64,000 nucleotides of DNA, taken from NCBI RefSeq assembly GCF_019443285.1, contig NZ_CP080327.1, positions 620,001 to 684,000 on the forward strand. Reading direction: 5' to 3'. A program made the translations under genes and the position numbers. Numbering within the stretch: the stretch's first letter is position 1; each line of letters begins with the position of its first letter. Shown one piece after another: positions 20,097 through 28,782 of this stretch. This DNA is from Aquisediminimonas profunda. GTDB lineage: Bacteria; Pseudomonadota; Alphaproteobacteria; Sphingomonadales; Sphingomonadaceae. The notes beneath the pieces are model-generated. The model made no database searches and had not been told where the DNA came from. It saw nothing but the letters and a program-made list of their open reading frames with translations.

Positions 20097-21629
20097 TTGA
20101 ACGCACAGGATTTGATCATCGGTTCGGGGCCATCGGCATATGCCGCAGCCTGTGCACTCGTGGCCAAGGGGCGCGATGTTCTTATCCTTGATGCCGGGCT
20201 CGCAATGGATGGCGCCGCTGAGGCACTGCGCTCCCGGATGGGCAGCACCGAGCCGGATCAGTGGTCAGCGGAAGACAGGATTGCCATTGCGGCGGTCCGG
20301 CGGTCCGACCGAAGCGACAGCATCATGCCCTTTGGATCCGATTTTCTCTTTCGTCTGCCTGAAGAAGTGATCGACCTGGCGGATTCGGGGGGAGTGCACA
20401 ATCTTAGGCCTTCGTTTGCCCGCGGTGGCTTGTCTAACGGCTGGGGCGCCTCTGTGCTGCCCTATCATTCCAGCGATTTTGAAGGCTGGCCAATCAATCT
20501 TGATGACTTGGCGCCGCACTACCAGGCTGTTGCGCCAATGATTGGCCTGGCGGCGGTTCGAGACGGATTGGCAGACTTCTATTCAGGGCTTGCTGTCAAG
20601 AACGAACGCGCATTGCCGCAAAGTGGCCAAGCCCGGGAACTCCTCAAGCGCATGGAAAATGCGCAAGGGCCGCTCGCCAAGCTCAACTTGTATTTTGGCG
20701 CGTCGCGTCAGGCGATTGCTCCGGGGTGTCATGCTTGTGCAATGTGCCTCTACGGTTGCCCTTATCGCTTGATCTTCAATGCAGGAGATCAAGTCGCAAG
20801 GATGGCCGCAGAAGGGCAACTACGCTACCAGGGCGGTCTTGTTGTTCGCGGTTTCGAAGAAGATGCCAATGGCGTTTGCGTTGAGACCGACAAGGGCACA
20901 TTCTGTGGCGACCGGCTGTTTATCGGTGGCGGCGTGATACCAACCGCAAAACTTGTGCTTGGATCATTGGGCCTGACGGAGGAAGTCAGAATACTGGATA
21001 GCCAGCACTTCTACTTGCCAATGCTCCATCGCTGGAATGGAGGTTCTTCGTCCCGAGACCCTCACCACACGCTCGCGCAAGTCTTCTGGGCGATGAATGA
21101 TCACCAAATACATGATCACGTCGTCCACACCCAGATCTACACCTACAACGATACCTATGCACCAGATATGCGGCATCGATTCGGGCCATTGGCCGGGCTT
21201 GCCAAGCCATTGATTGACATTCTGAGCCGAAGGCTGATCGTGGCACAGGCCTTCTTGCACTCGGATGCATCGCCAGCCTTTGGCGCGAGATTGCAAGATG
21301 GCAAGCTTGCGTATCGCAGGATCGAAAATGCCAGCACTGGAACAACGGTCCTCAAGGTGCGGGATCGTCTGGCAAAAGTTGCACGGCTGTCCGGCCTGAT
21401 GCCGCTAAAGCGACTGTTGCGCCTGGGTTCGCTTGGCAGCAGCTTTCATTGCGGCGGCAGTTTTCCGATGCGGGCCAACCCCAAGCCTGGCGAAACGGAT
21501 GTGCTTGGGCGTCCATCGGGGCACAAGCGCACGCACATCATAGATGCGTCCATTTTTCCCACTATCCCTGCCCCGACCATCACATTTTCCGTCATGGCTA
21601 ACGCGCATAGAATAGCGCAAGACGCTTAG
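20097..21629 (+). CDS. GMC-type FAD oxidoreductase with a ferredoxin-like cysteine motif
   Basis: 510 residues from a TTG start, with GAGG seven bases upstream. FAD-binding IIGSGPSAYAAACAL occurs at about 6-20. Residues 211-221 form Cx2Cx2Cx3C followed by Pro, the spacing of a [4Fe-4S] ferredoxin loop. The C-terminus has HCGGSFPM near residue 448 and TIPAPTITFSVMANAHRIA at the end, matching the active-site and FAD-closing blocks of the GMC superfamily. The substrate is unknown. It is followed after 184 bases by the asparagine-synthase-like gene, and is read in the opposite direction from the sulfotransferase. Confidence 0.83.
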   Translation: MNAQDLIIGSGPSAYAAACALVAKGRDVLILDAGLAMDGAAEALRSRMGSTEPDQWSAEDRIAIAAVRRSDRSDSIMPFGSDFLFRLPEEVIDLADSGGVHNLRPSFARGGLSNGWGASVLPYHSSDFEGWPINLDDLAPHYQAVAPMIGLAAVRDGLADFYSGLAVKNERALPQSGQARELLKRMENAQGPLAKLNLYFGASRQAIAPGCHACAMCLYGCPYRLIFNAGDQVARMAAEGQLRYQGGLVVRGFEEDANGVCVETDKGTFCGDRLFIGGGVIPTAKLVLGSLGLTEEVRILDSQHFYLPMLHRWNGGSSSRDPHHTLAQVFWAMNDHQIHDHVVHTQIYTYNDTYAPDMRHRFGPLAGLAKPLIDILSRRLIVAQAFLHSDASPAFGARLQDGKLAYRRIENASTGTTVLKVRDRLAKVARLSGLMPLKRLLRLGSLGSSFHCGGSFPMRANPKPGETDVLGRPSGHKRTHIIDASIFPTIPAPTITFSVMANAHRIAQDA

Positions 21630-21813
21630 ATCCGCAGTGCCTGCCCGCTTTATCTATCAACCACTTCAGGTCATGGTCGCGCCATCCGGCTTTACATTTC
21701 CGGTTTTTGAACCAGATTGATGCATAACCGCCTTGAATTGACGCGCCGCTCCAAAGTCAGGTTCGTGCGTGGGACCATTTCAGACTCGTTCATTTTTGGG
21801 GGACGCAAACGAT

Positions 21814-23697
21814 ATGTGCGGAATTTTTGGGGTCCAATACTTCTCGCAAGACAGGATTCCAAATGAAACGCTGCTGAGGCAATCAGTAGCCTTGCTTCAC
21901 CATCGCGGACCCGATGCACAGATTGTCAGTGCCATGCCGGGCCTTGGACTGGCCCATGCGCGCCTGTCCTTCCTGGATACGCATGAACGCAGTCACCAGC
22001 CCATGTGGGATTCGACGCGGCGCTTTGCCATTCTCTTCAATGGCGAAATTTACAACTTCAAGGAGATCCGACAGGAGCTGGAAAATAAGGGCCATCATTT
22101 TGTTACCAATTCAGACACTGAAGTTCTCCTTCAGGCCCTCATTGCATTTCCCCCCGAACAGATTTTGCGACGTCTCAATGGCATGTTCGGCCTTGCCTTT
22201 TTCGACACCCAACAAAGAACCATCCTTTTGGCGCGCGACCGCTTTGGGATGAAGCCGCTGTTTTTCCACGCGAGTGGTGAATTTTTCGCGGTGTCCTCTG
22301 AGGTGAAAGCGCTCGCACCCTGGGTTTCGCCGCGTCCCGACAAATTCATGCTGGCCTCGTATCTCCTGAAGTTTGGCGGGCCTACCAAGGGGCAGAGTTT
22401 TTATCAGGACGTGGATTCTCTTGCGCCGGGAGAAATGATGAAAGTCTCGGCGTCAGGGCATATCGAACGAGAGCCGTTCTTCCAGCTGACAGATTTTATC
22501 GATGAAGATTACGGAACTGCTCTCGCCGCCATGTCGAAGAACCAAACCGTAGATGAAATGGACCGGCTGCTCACGGAGAGCGTCAACAGCCACATGTTTG
22601 CGGATGTCCCGGTTGGGGCGTTCTGCAGTGGGGGTGTCGATTCGTCGCTGCTGATGGCCAAGGCTGCTGTGCGCTATCAGAATCTGGCAATATTTCACGC
22701 GAACGTGAAGGGCCAGTGGAGCGAACATCACGCCGCGGTCGAACTTGCGGACCATCTCAAACTGGATTTGATTTCAGTTGACGTTGTCGATCAGGATTTT
22801 GTCGACCTTCTCCCTCGTGTGATGAAGCATTACGAATATCCCTTTACCTATCACCCCAACTGCGCACCCTTGATGATGGTGGCCTGCCTCGCCAGGGACA
22901 ATGGTGTCAAAGGGCTCTTGTCGGGTGAGGGGTCGGACGAGTGCTTTCTAGGCTATCCCTGGCTTGGCCGCCGTTCCATTACGGAGCGCTATGAACGCTT
23001 GGTCGCACGAACGCGCGGCATCGTTCACAGGATTCCTGAGTTCGGGCAGATCTTGTGGCCGGATGAGGATAATAATGTGGGTCCCGCACGCGCCCTGTTA
23101 AACCGGTTCGAGATTGAGGATGACATTGCCCTGGTACAGTCCAGCCGGATTCTGCCCAGCGGAAAAACTCTGCCGCCGCAGAGTTTATGGACGCTTGAAT
23201 ATCTCCATCATCATTTGCGGACGTTACTTCACAGGAATGACACAATGGGCATGGCAGCGAGCATAGAGGCCCGCTTCCCCTTCCTCGATCTTGATGTTGT
23301 TCGTATGGCGGTCAACCTTGATCCCAAATACAAGTTGCGCTTCTCGCACCGCGCTCTCGACAAGGCCCACCCATTCATCCAGGACAAGTGGATTGTGCGT
23401 GAAGTTGCAGCGCGTTATCTGCCGCGCTCTCTTAGTCATCGCAAGAAACTTGGGTTCTGGACGACTGTCTTCAAGAGAATCGACATTGATCCGCGATATT
23501 TTGATCAATCGTTCGCGCGAGACATCTTCCGCCTTTCGACGGCGCAATTTGACAGCCTGTTGAGTCAGGGAGGAAATGATCTTGCAGTAAGATTGCTCCA
23601 CATCGATGTGTGGGGCGAAACGTGTTTTCAAGACAAAGATGAAGATGCGGCAATTTCGAAACTGCGCCAGTACGTCTCAATTCGGCCAGAGCGATAG
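21814..23697 (+). CDS. asnB: Glutamine-dependent amidotransferase of the asparagine synthase family
   Basis: 627 residues. The ATG at 21814 is chosen because Cys2 (MCGIFG) must become the N-terminal nucleophile of the class II glutaminase domain; GGGGGAC lies about ten bases upstream. The glutaminase domain covers about 2-190 (HHRGPDAQ, LSFLDTHERSHQPM, FNGEIYN). The synthase domain has the ATP pyrophosphate loop SGGVDSS at 272-278, and LSGEGSDECFLGYPW near residue 370. It either makes asparagine or, as with similar genes in O-antigen loci, amidates a uronic acid. The nearby UDP-sugar 6-dehydrogenase favours the latter. Confidence 0.9.
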   Translation: MCGIFGVQYFSQDRIPNETLLRQSVALLHHRGPDAQIVSAMPGLGLAHARLSFLDTHERSHQPMWDSTRRFAILFNGEIYNFKEIRQELENKGHHFVTNSDTEVLLQALIAFPPEQILRRLNGMFGLAFFDTQQRTILLARDRFGMKPLFFHASGEFFAVSSEVKALAPWVSPRPDKFMLASYLLKFGGPTKGQSFYQDVDSLAPGEMMKVSASGHIEREPFFQLTDFIDEDYGTALAAMSKNQTVDEMDRLLTESVNSHMFADVPVGAFCSGGVDSSLLMAKAAVRYQNLAIFHANVKGQWSEHHAAVELADHLKLDLISVDVVDQDFVDLLPRVMKHYEYPFTYHPNCAPLMMVACLARDNGVKGLLSGEGSDECFLGYPWLGRRSITERYERLVARTRGIVHRIPEFGQILWPDEDNNVGPARALLNRFEIEDDIALVQSSRILPSGKTLPPQSLWTLEYLHHHLRTLLHRNDTMGMAASIEARFPFLDLDVVRMAVNLDPKYKLRFSHRALDKAHPFIQDKWIVREVAARYLPRSLSHRKKLGFWTTVFKRIDIDPRYFDQSFARDIFRLSTAQFDSLLSQGGNDLAVRLLHIDVWGETCFQDKDEDAAISKLRQYVSIRPER

Positions 23698-23731
23698 CGG
23701 GCTTTTTTCCCAGAACCGAAGGAGCCGGAGC

Positions 23732-24799
23732 CTAACTCTTTTGCCATCTGACTTTCAAATAGGCACAGGTACGCCTCAGCCCCTCTTCGGCACCGATTTC
23801 AGGCACAAAAAGCTGCGACTGCATCTTGTCGGTCCGGGCAACCCCCTTGGAGCGAAAGAGCAAGGGGCTCTCGCTCGCCGGCTGCCAAATGCGACGTCCC
23901 GGTTGCATGGCGACAATGCGCGTTCGGATCTGTTGCAACCGTGACGAGCCAACAAGGCTGGCAGCCTTCGCGCCCGCCCGTCTCGTCAGCCTGGAAAATA
24001 GGGAAGGGCGAGCGAGCGAGTGCATGGAAGTGATAGAGAAAGGCTCCGCTGGTTGCCGCTCCACCCGGGCACCGCATGCCTGAGCATAGGCACAGAGCAT
24101 TTGGTTCCAGGGAAATGGCTGGGGACCGGAAATAATGTAACGCTCTGCACTACCAAGCGGCAGCTCTGCCGCTGCTATGAAGCTTTCGACCGCATCGTCA
24201 ATGTAGATACCATTGCAAAGGCCATCATCGACATCGGGCAGGACCAATGTGCCGCCAGCCATCCTTTCAGCGAGCGCCAACGTCCATTGTGGCGATCCCG
24301 GGCCATACACAATTGTGGGTTGCAGGATCACGGCATCGAATTGGCCTGCAGCCACTCGTCTTTCCAGATCCTTTTCCATTGCGCGCTTGGCAATCTTGTA
24401 GTCATGCCCGGGCCCGTCGCACGGAGAGGCCTCTGTGACATCCCGGATCGGCCAATCGTCGTAAACTGCGATCGTGCTCGCCTGCACCAGCTTTGACACT
24501 CCGGCAGACACGCAGATGTTTGCAAACGCATGATAAAGATCGATATTTTCTTGTGCGTCTCGCCTGAGATCATAGGCAAGGTTGAAGGCGATGCCGAACC
24601 CAGGTAGCGCCGCTCCGATCTTGTCGGGAGCAGCAAAGTAAATCCCGGGTTCAGTCCTTCCTTGCCTTGAGCGGTCGCGGGTTGTTGCGATGACCTGCGC
24701 CCCAAGTTCAGCCAAGCGCCGGGTCAATGCCGAGCCAATAAAGCCCGTTCCGCCGGTTACCAGAACATTGCGGCCATTCCAGTTCTGCCGCTTGCTCAT
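23732..24799 (-). CDS. NAD-dependent epimerase/dehydratase (SDR)
   Basis: 355 residues. NVLVTGGTGFIGSAL occurs at about 10-24, an atypical second motif near residue 80, LVQASTIAVYDDW at about 104-116 (catalytic Ser or Thr), Tyr-x3-Lys as YKIAK at about 133-137, and LQPTIVYGPGSPQW near 155. Extended SDR acting on a nucleotide sugar; product unknown. The ATG at 24799 overlaps the stop of the upstream GT4 gene (ATGA). It is the last gene of the long minus-strand run that begins at 35311, and it converges on the amidotransferase gene with a 34-base gap. Confidence 0.85.
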   Translation of the reverse strand: MSKRQNWNGRNVLVTGGTGFIGSALTRRLAELGAQVIATTRDRSRQGRTEPGIYFAAPDKIGAALPGFGIAFNLAYDLRRDAQENIDLYHAFANICVSAGVSKLVQASTIAVYDDWPIRDVTEASPCDGPGHDYKIAKRAMEKDLERRVAAGQFDAVILQPTIVYGPGSPQWTLALAERMAGGTLVLPDVDDGLCNGIYIDDAVESFIAAAELPLGSAERYIISGPQPFPWNQMLCAYAQACGARVERQPAEPFSITSMHSLARPSLFSRLTRRAGAKAASLVGSSRLQQIRTRIVAMQPGRRIWQPASESPLLFRSKGVARTDKMQSQLFVPEIGAEEGLRRTCAYLKVRWQKS

Positions 24800-25914
24800 T
24801 TCCGGCCGAGCCATTGCTCATAAAGCCTCTCAAAAGAGTCTTGAACATGACGCGGAGAGAAACGCTCGTCTTCGGAGCGCTTGAGGGCCGCTTCCGACAT
24901 GTGCTGCAAGCGCTGCTTGTCTGACGTGAGGAAAAGGAGACTCGATGCCATTGCTTCGATGTCGCCAATGTGCACTACAGCTCCCACATCTTCCGTCACC
25001 AACTCGCTGACACCCGCCGTATCCGTTGCAAGAACGGGAGTTGCTTGCTGAAAGGCCTCAACAATCGTGATCGGAAGCGATTCCCAGCGCGACGGCAGGA
25101 AGAACAGGTCCGCAGCGGCCATATAAAGTGACGCATTCTCGCTATGGCCAACGAAGCGCACAGATCCGCCCACCCCGGCCTCATCGAGCCATTCTTTGAC
25201 CAGATCGCGCTGGGGACCATCGCCCACGACCACGAAACGCAAGGCGGGATTAGTGGCGAGCGCCAATTTTGCCGCAGCAATCAAATGATCGATGCCCTTT
25301 TGATGTGCGAGGCGCGCGACAGTAACGACGAGTGTCTTGCCGTCGTTCCCGAGCAATTCCCTGCGCAAGGATTCCACATCCGGGATTGCGGGTCGCGGCC
25401 GTTTGTGGACCCCGAGGCCCATGACAACAACCTTGTCCTTCGGGACCCCGCCATCAGCGGCAAGATCACATGCGCTGTTGTAGCTGGGCGTGATAACAAG
25501 GTCTGCTGTGAGCCGCGCTATACGCCCGAATTCGGTAATACGCTCCGGCTCCGCGCCATGAAAAGTGACCAGGACCGGAAGCCCCAGACCACGAGTTGCC
25601 AACCAGGCAACCAATGCCGGGGCACTTTCATGCGCATGGACGAGTTCGATCCGCTCTTTGACAAGAGTCCGGCGCAACGAAATGCCGCCTTTGATAGCGT
25701 TCAGCAGGCGCAATAGTGTTGGGCCACCGGCCTTTGTGACCTTGAAGATATCAATGTGCGTGAAAAGCGGATCGACTGTCTCATTCATCCATGCGCCGCG
25801 CGTACCTGCATATGCGACATGGTGACCTCGCTCGCGAATCCCGCTTCCCAGGTCAAGGACATGACGCTGGATACCACCTGCCGGAAAATCCGTGCAAAGC
25901 TGAAGAATACGCAT
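24796..25914 (-). CDS. Glycosyltransferase family 4
   Basis: 372 residues, GT-B fold. The N-terminus is LQLCTDFPAGGIQRHVLDLG, a common GT4 opening. The acceptor domain holds VHAHESAPALVAWLA. The donor domain holds VVTVARLAHQKGIDHLI near residue 195 and SRWESLPITIVEAFQQATPVLA near residue 285, with the E-x7-E motif as ESLPITIVE. Likely transfers a hexose, deoxyhexose or uronic acid in the cytosol. Nine bases separate it from the UDP-sugar dehydrogenase gene upstream; four-base overlap with the SDR gene downstream. Confidence 0.9.
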   Translation of the reverse strand: MRILQLCTDFPAGGIQRHVLDLGSGIRERGHHVAYAGTRGAWMNETVDPLFTHIDIFKVTKAGGPTLLRLLNAIKGGISLRRTLVKERIELVHAHESAPALVAWLATRGLGLPVLVTFHGAEPERITEFGRIARLTADLVITPSYNSACDLAADGGVPKDKVVVMGLGVHKRPRPAIPDVESLRRELLGNDGKTLVVTVARLAHQKGIDHLIAAAKLALATNPALRFVVVGDGPQRDLVKEWLDEAGVGGSVRFVGHSENASLYMAAADLFFLPSRWESLPITIVEAFQQATPVLATDTAGVSELVTEDVGAVVHIGDIEAMASSLLFLTSDKQRLQHMSEAALKRSEDERFSPRHVQDSFERLYEQWLGRK

Positions 25915-25923
25915 CAGAACAAA

Positions 25924-27261
25924 TTACGCCTTTACTGCCTGCGGCGCCGTGATGCCGCGCTTGGCGAGTGCGTTGCGCGTGTCGACAATCAGCCTGGCGT
26001 GCTCCGCAACAACGGCATAGTCGACTGCTGCATGATCAGTGGCTATCAGCACCGCATCATAGTCAGCGATGGTCTTGCCATCGAGCGCAATAGAGCCCCG
26101 ACCAGAGAGATTCGCATGCTCACGAGTCTGTGGCACCTTTGGAATATGCGGATCATGGAAGTCGCAATGAGCACCTTGCGCCTCTATCAGCTCGATCAAG
26201 GTCAGGGATGGGCTTTCCCGCAGGTCATCGACGTCGGATTTGTAAGCAAGGCCCAAAACAAGAATTTTTGCGCCTCTTAGCCCTTTGCCGATTTGCGAAT
26301 TCAGGGCCCGAGACAGCTCACTCACGACATGGCGTGGCATTGCAGTATTGATTTGTCCCGCAAGTTCTATGAAGCGGCTCTCAATTCCAAATTCGCGCGC
26401 CTTCCATGTAAGGTAGAAGGGATCGATAGGAATGCAGTGCCCTCCCAGGCCGGGACCCGGGTAAAAGGCCTGAAAGCCGAAGGGCTTTGTCGCAGCAGCT
26501 GCGATCACTTCCCACACGTCTATCCCCATCTCCGAGTAAACCAGCTTCAATTCGTTGACGAGTGCAATGTTGACTGCGCGAAAAATGTTCTCGGTCAGCT
26601 TCGCTGCTTCTGCCACAGCTGCACTGTTGACTGGCACAACCTTGGCGACTGTCTTGCCATAGAATGTTTCCGCGAGCTTGCGAGATTTCGGGTCGTCAGC
26701 ACCAACCAACTTCGGGATTGTGTGCGTGTTGAAGTTTTTGTTGCCCGGATCTTCTCGCTCGGGCGAAAATCCGAGGAAAAGGGTTTCGCCCACGATACCG
26801 CCTGCCGCTTCCAGGATCGGCTGAACCACCTCACTGGTCGTGCCGGGCCAAGTCGTGGATTCCAGCATCACGAGTTGGCCGGGGCGCAAAGTCTTGGCAA
26901 TCATCTGCGCAGTCGAAACAACATACGAAAGATCGGGATCCCGGTTTCGGGTGAGAGGGGTTGGCACGCAAATCGCAAGTACGTCAGGTTCCGCCAGCCG
27001 AGCAAAATCGGTCGTGGCTTCGAATTGGCCTGCCGCAATGGCATCCCGCATTTCCGCCGGGTCGAGATAGGAGATAACCTGCTCGCCTGCATTGATGGCT
27101 TCAACTCGTCCTTGGCTGACATCGAAGCCGACAACCTTGTATCCTGCCTTTACCCCTGCGAGCGCAAGCGGGAGACCAACATAGCCCAATCCGACAACGC
27201 CGATTGTGGCGGTGGCATCCTCGAGGCGAGAGAGCGTTTGCAAATAATAATCGGAGGACAT
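25924..27261 (-). CDS. Nucleotide-sugar 6-dehydrogenase (WbpA/WbpO/TviB type)
   Basis: 445 residues. IGVVGLGYVGLPLALA (NAD-binding) lies at about 19-34, VPTPL near residue 102, TTWPGTTSEVVQPIL at about 144, and FSPEREDPGNKN at about 174. The catalytic cysteine is Cys276 in GLGGHCIPIDP. The GGHCIPIDPFYL form points to the WbpA/WbpO branch, which oxidises UDP-GlcNAc or UDP-GalNAc to the uronic acid, rather than the plain UDP-glucose dehydrogenase. The operon also carries an SDR and, next door, a glutamine amidotransferase, which fits synthesis of an amidated uronic acid (inference). Confidence 0.9.
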   Translation of the reverse strand: MSSDYYLQTLSRLEDATATIGVVGLGYVGLPLALAGVKAGYKVVGFDVSQGRVEAINAGEQVISYLDPAEMRDAIAAGQFEATTDFARLAEPDVLAICVPTPLTRNRDPDLSYVVSTAQMIAKTLRPGQLVMLESTTWPGTTSEVVQPILEAAGGIVGETLFLGFSPEREDPGNKNFNTHTIPKLVGADDPKSRKLAETFYGKTVAKVVPVNSAAVAEAAKLTENIFRAVNIALVNELKLVYSEMGIDVWEVIAAAATKPFGFQAFYPGPGLGGHCIPIDPFYLTWKAREFGIESRFIELAGQINTAMPRHVVSELSRALNSQIGKGLRGAKILVLGLAYKSDVDDLRESPSLTLIELIEAQGAHCDFHDPHIPKVPQTREHANLSGRGSIALDGKTIADYDAVLIATDHAAVDYAVVAEHARLIVDTRNALAKRGITAPQAVKA

Positions 27262-27267
27262 GGTTTC

Positions 27268-28782
27268 TCAGGGTTCCCGGAATCTGGCGCCATCTGGCGC
27301 ACTGCAGTTTATAGGCTGGTTGGCATCGGCAGGCTGCCCGCCATGGCCAAAGATATAGAGTTCGGCGACAACATCGCGATCAAAGGCAAGAGCGAGGATG
27401 GCGAAAACGGCCAGGCCTGTTCCCATCGTCGCCCAAAAGCCAAACGGCGAGTAAGGAGCAGAGAGTGCTATCACCGCCGCAGCGATTATTGCAGGCAACG
27501 CCGGCAGAATGGGCACCTCATAGCCGTGTTTGTGGACATAGACTTGGGACACCAGCCACACGACAAGACAGGCCAACGACATGGAAATTGCAGCCCCTGC
27601 TGCACCATAGCCAGCGGGGCCGATCAGCAACCACGCCAACGGGATTGCGACCAACACGCCACAAATTTGCGACACAAGCATATCGTTCCCGCGCTTCCCG
27701 GCGATCAACATCCAGCGGGCGTGGCCCGAGAGAAGGGTAAGGGGAAAGGTCCAGACAAGGAGCGAAAAGGGGACTGCTGCCTTGCCAAAGCCAGGCCCGA
27801 AAAGAGCCCTCAGCAAGGGTTCCGCCGCCAGCGTCAACGCCAAAGCTATGCCGATGCCGATCCACGCTGTAGCCCGGATTGATGTTCGGGTTAGTCGTGC
27901 GAGGGCCTGTGGATCCGTTTGAAGGCGACGGGAGATGATTGGATAGAGGTTGAAGTGGTAGAGCCAGCTAAAGGTTACAAGTGAAATGCCCAAACGGTGC
28001 GCAGCCCCGAAATAAGCTGTATCCGTCATACCCGCCATCGCAGCAAGGATGAGCAGCGGCGCATATTGGAACATTGCCCAGCAGATTGCCCCTAACCCGA
28101 TTGGCGCGCTCTCCCGCATCAAGTCAAACAGCTTGTGGAGCGCAAAACGGAGCCGCAGTCTCGCAATGCCGCGATGTTGAACGGTCATCAAATAACAAGT
28201 CGCGCAAAGTACAGAGGCAATCTCGGCCGCCCCCACGATCAGCACACTGGCATCATCACGCACAAGCACGAAACAGACCACCATGAAGGTGAGCACACGC
28301 AAGCTTTGCGCCAGAACAACATGCTTGATCAGGCCATTTGCCTGAAAAAGCCAGTCCTGCTTCCAGGGAAGAATGAACAGGCTGAGGGCGATCAACCCGG
28401 TCAAACCCAAAGCGTTTGCGTCGTTCGCATAGAACCAGGTGAACAAAATCATCGCAGGCGCAATAACCAAGGCAAGACAAAGCTGGAGTGCCGGGATGAG
28501 TGCAACAAGCTCATCTGCACTCTGATGCCCCTGCGTCAGGCGGCGAACACCGACTGAACCCATACCACCGTCAATGGCCAAGCTCGCCAACGTGGCGAGG
28601 CCCATTGCATATTCGACAGCACCATAATCCTGAGGCAGCAACCTGCGCGACAGGATTGCAAAGGCCATAAATGCAACACCCTTGGTGCCGATCTGGCCGA
28701 CCCAGAGCAAACCCAGATCGCGCGCCAGCTTGAACTGCGGCCGGACAATGGCTCGGCCAATCTGTCCGAATGTGCGGGTCAT
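27268..28782 (-). CDS. Wzx-like oligosaccharide flippase (MOP superfamily)
   Basis: 504 residues with about twelve to fourteen hydrophobic segments. The N-terminal pattern GTKGVAFMAFAILSRRLLP followed by DYGAVEYAMGLATL is the first-helices signature of the Wzx/RfbX family. It should flip an undecaprenyl-diphosphate-linked repeat unit to the periplasmic face. One of three such flippases in the window. Its start overlaps the GT39 stop by four bases, and its stop is six bases from the dehydrogenase start, so it is part of the 23732-35311 minus-strand run. Confidence 0.87.
   Translation of the reverse strand: MTRTFGQIGRAIVRPQFKLARDLGLLWVGQIGTKGVAFMAFAILSRRLLPQDYGAVEYAMGLATLASLAIDGGMGSVGVRRLTQGHQSADELVALIPALQLCLALVIAPAMILFTWFYANDANALGLTGLIALSLFILPWKQDWLFQANGLIKHVVLAQSLRVLTFMVVCFVLVRDDASVLIVGAAEIASVLCATCYLMTVQHRGIARLRLRFALHKLFDLMRESAPIGLGAICWAMFQYAPLLILAAMAGMTDTAYFGAAHRLGISLVTFSWLYHFNLYPIISRRLQTDPQALARLTRTSIRATAWIGIGIALALTLAAEPLLRALFGPGFGKAAVPFSLLVWTFPLTLLSGHARWMLIAGKRGNDMLVSQICGVLVAIPLAWLLIGPAGYGAAGAAISMSLACLVVWLVSQVYVHKHGYEVPILPALPAIIAAAVIALSAPYSPFGFWATMGTGLAVFAILALAFDRDVVAELYIFGHGGQPADANQPINCSAPDGARFREP

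Noticed and set aside
23697-23732. Bidirectional terminator between the amidotransferase and SDR genes
   Set aside because: A T-rich stretch is present, but the only stem is three GC pairs, too weak to call.
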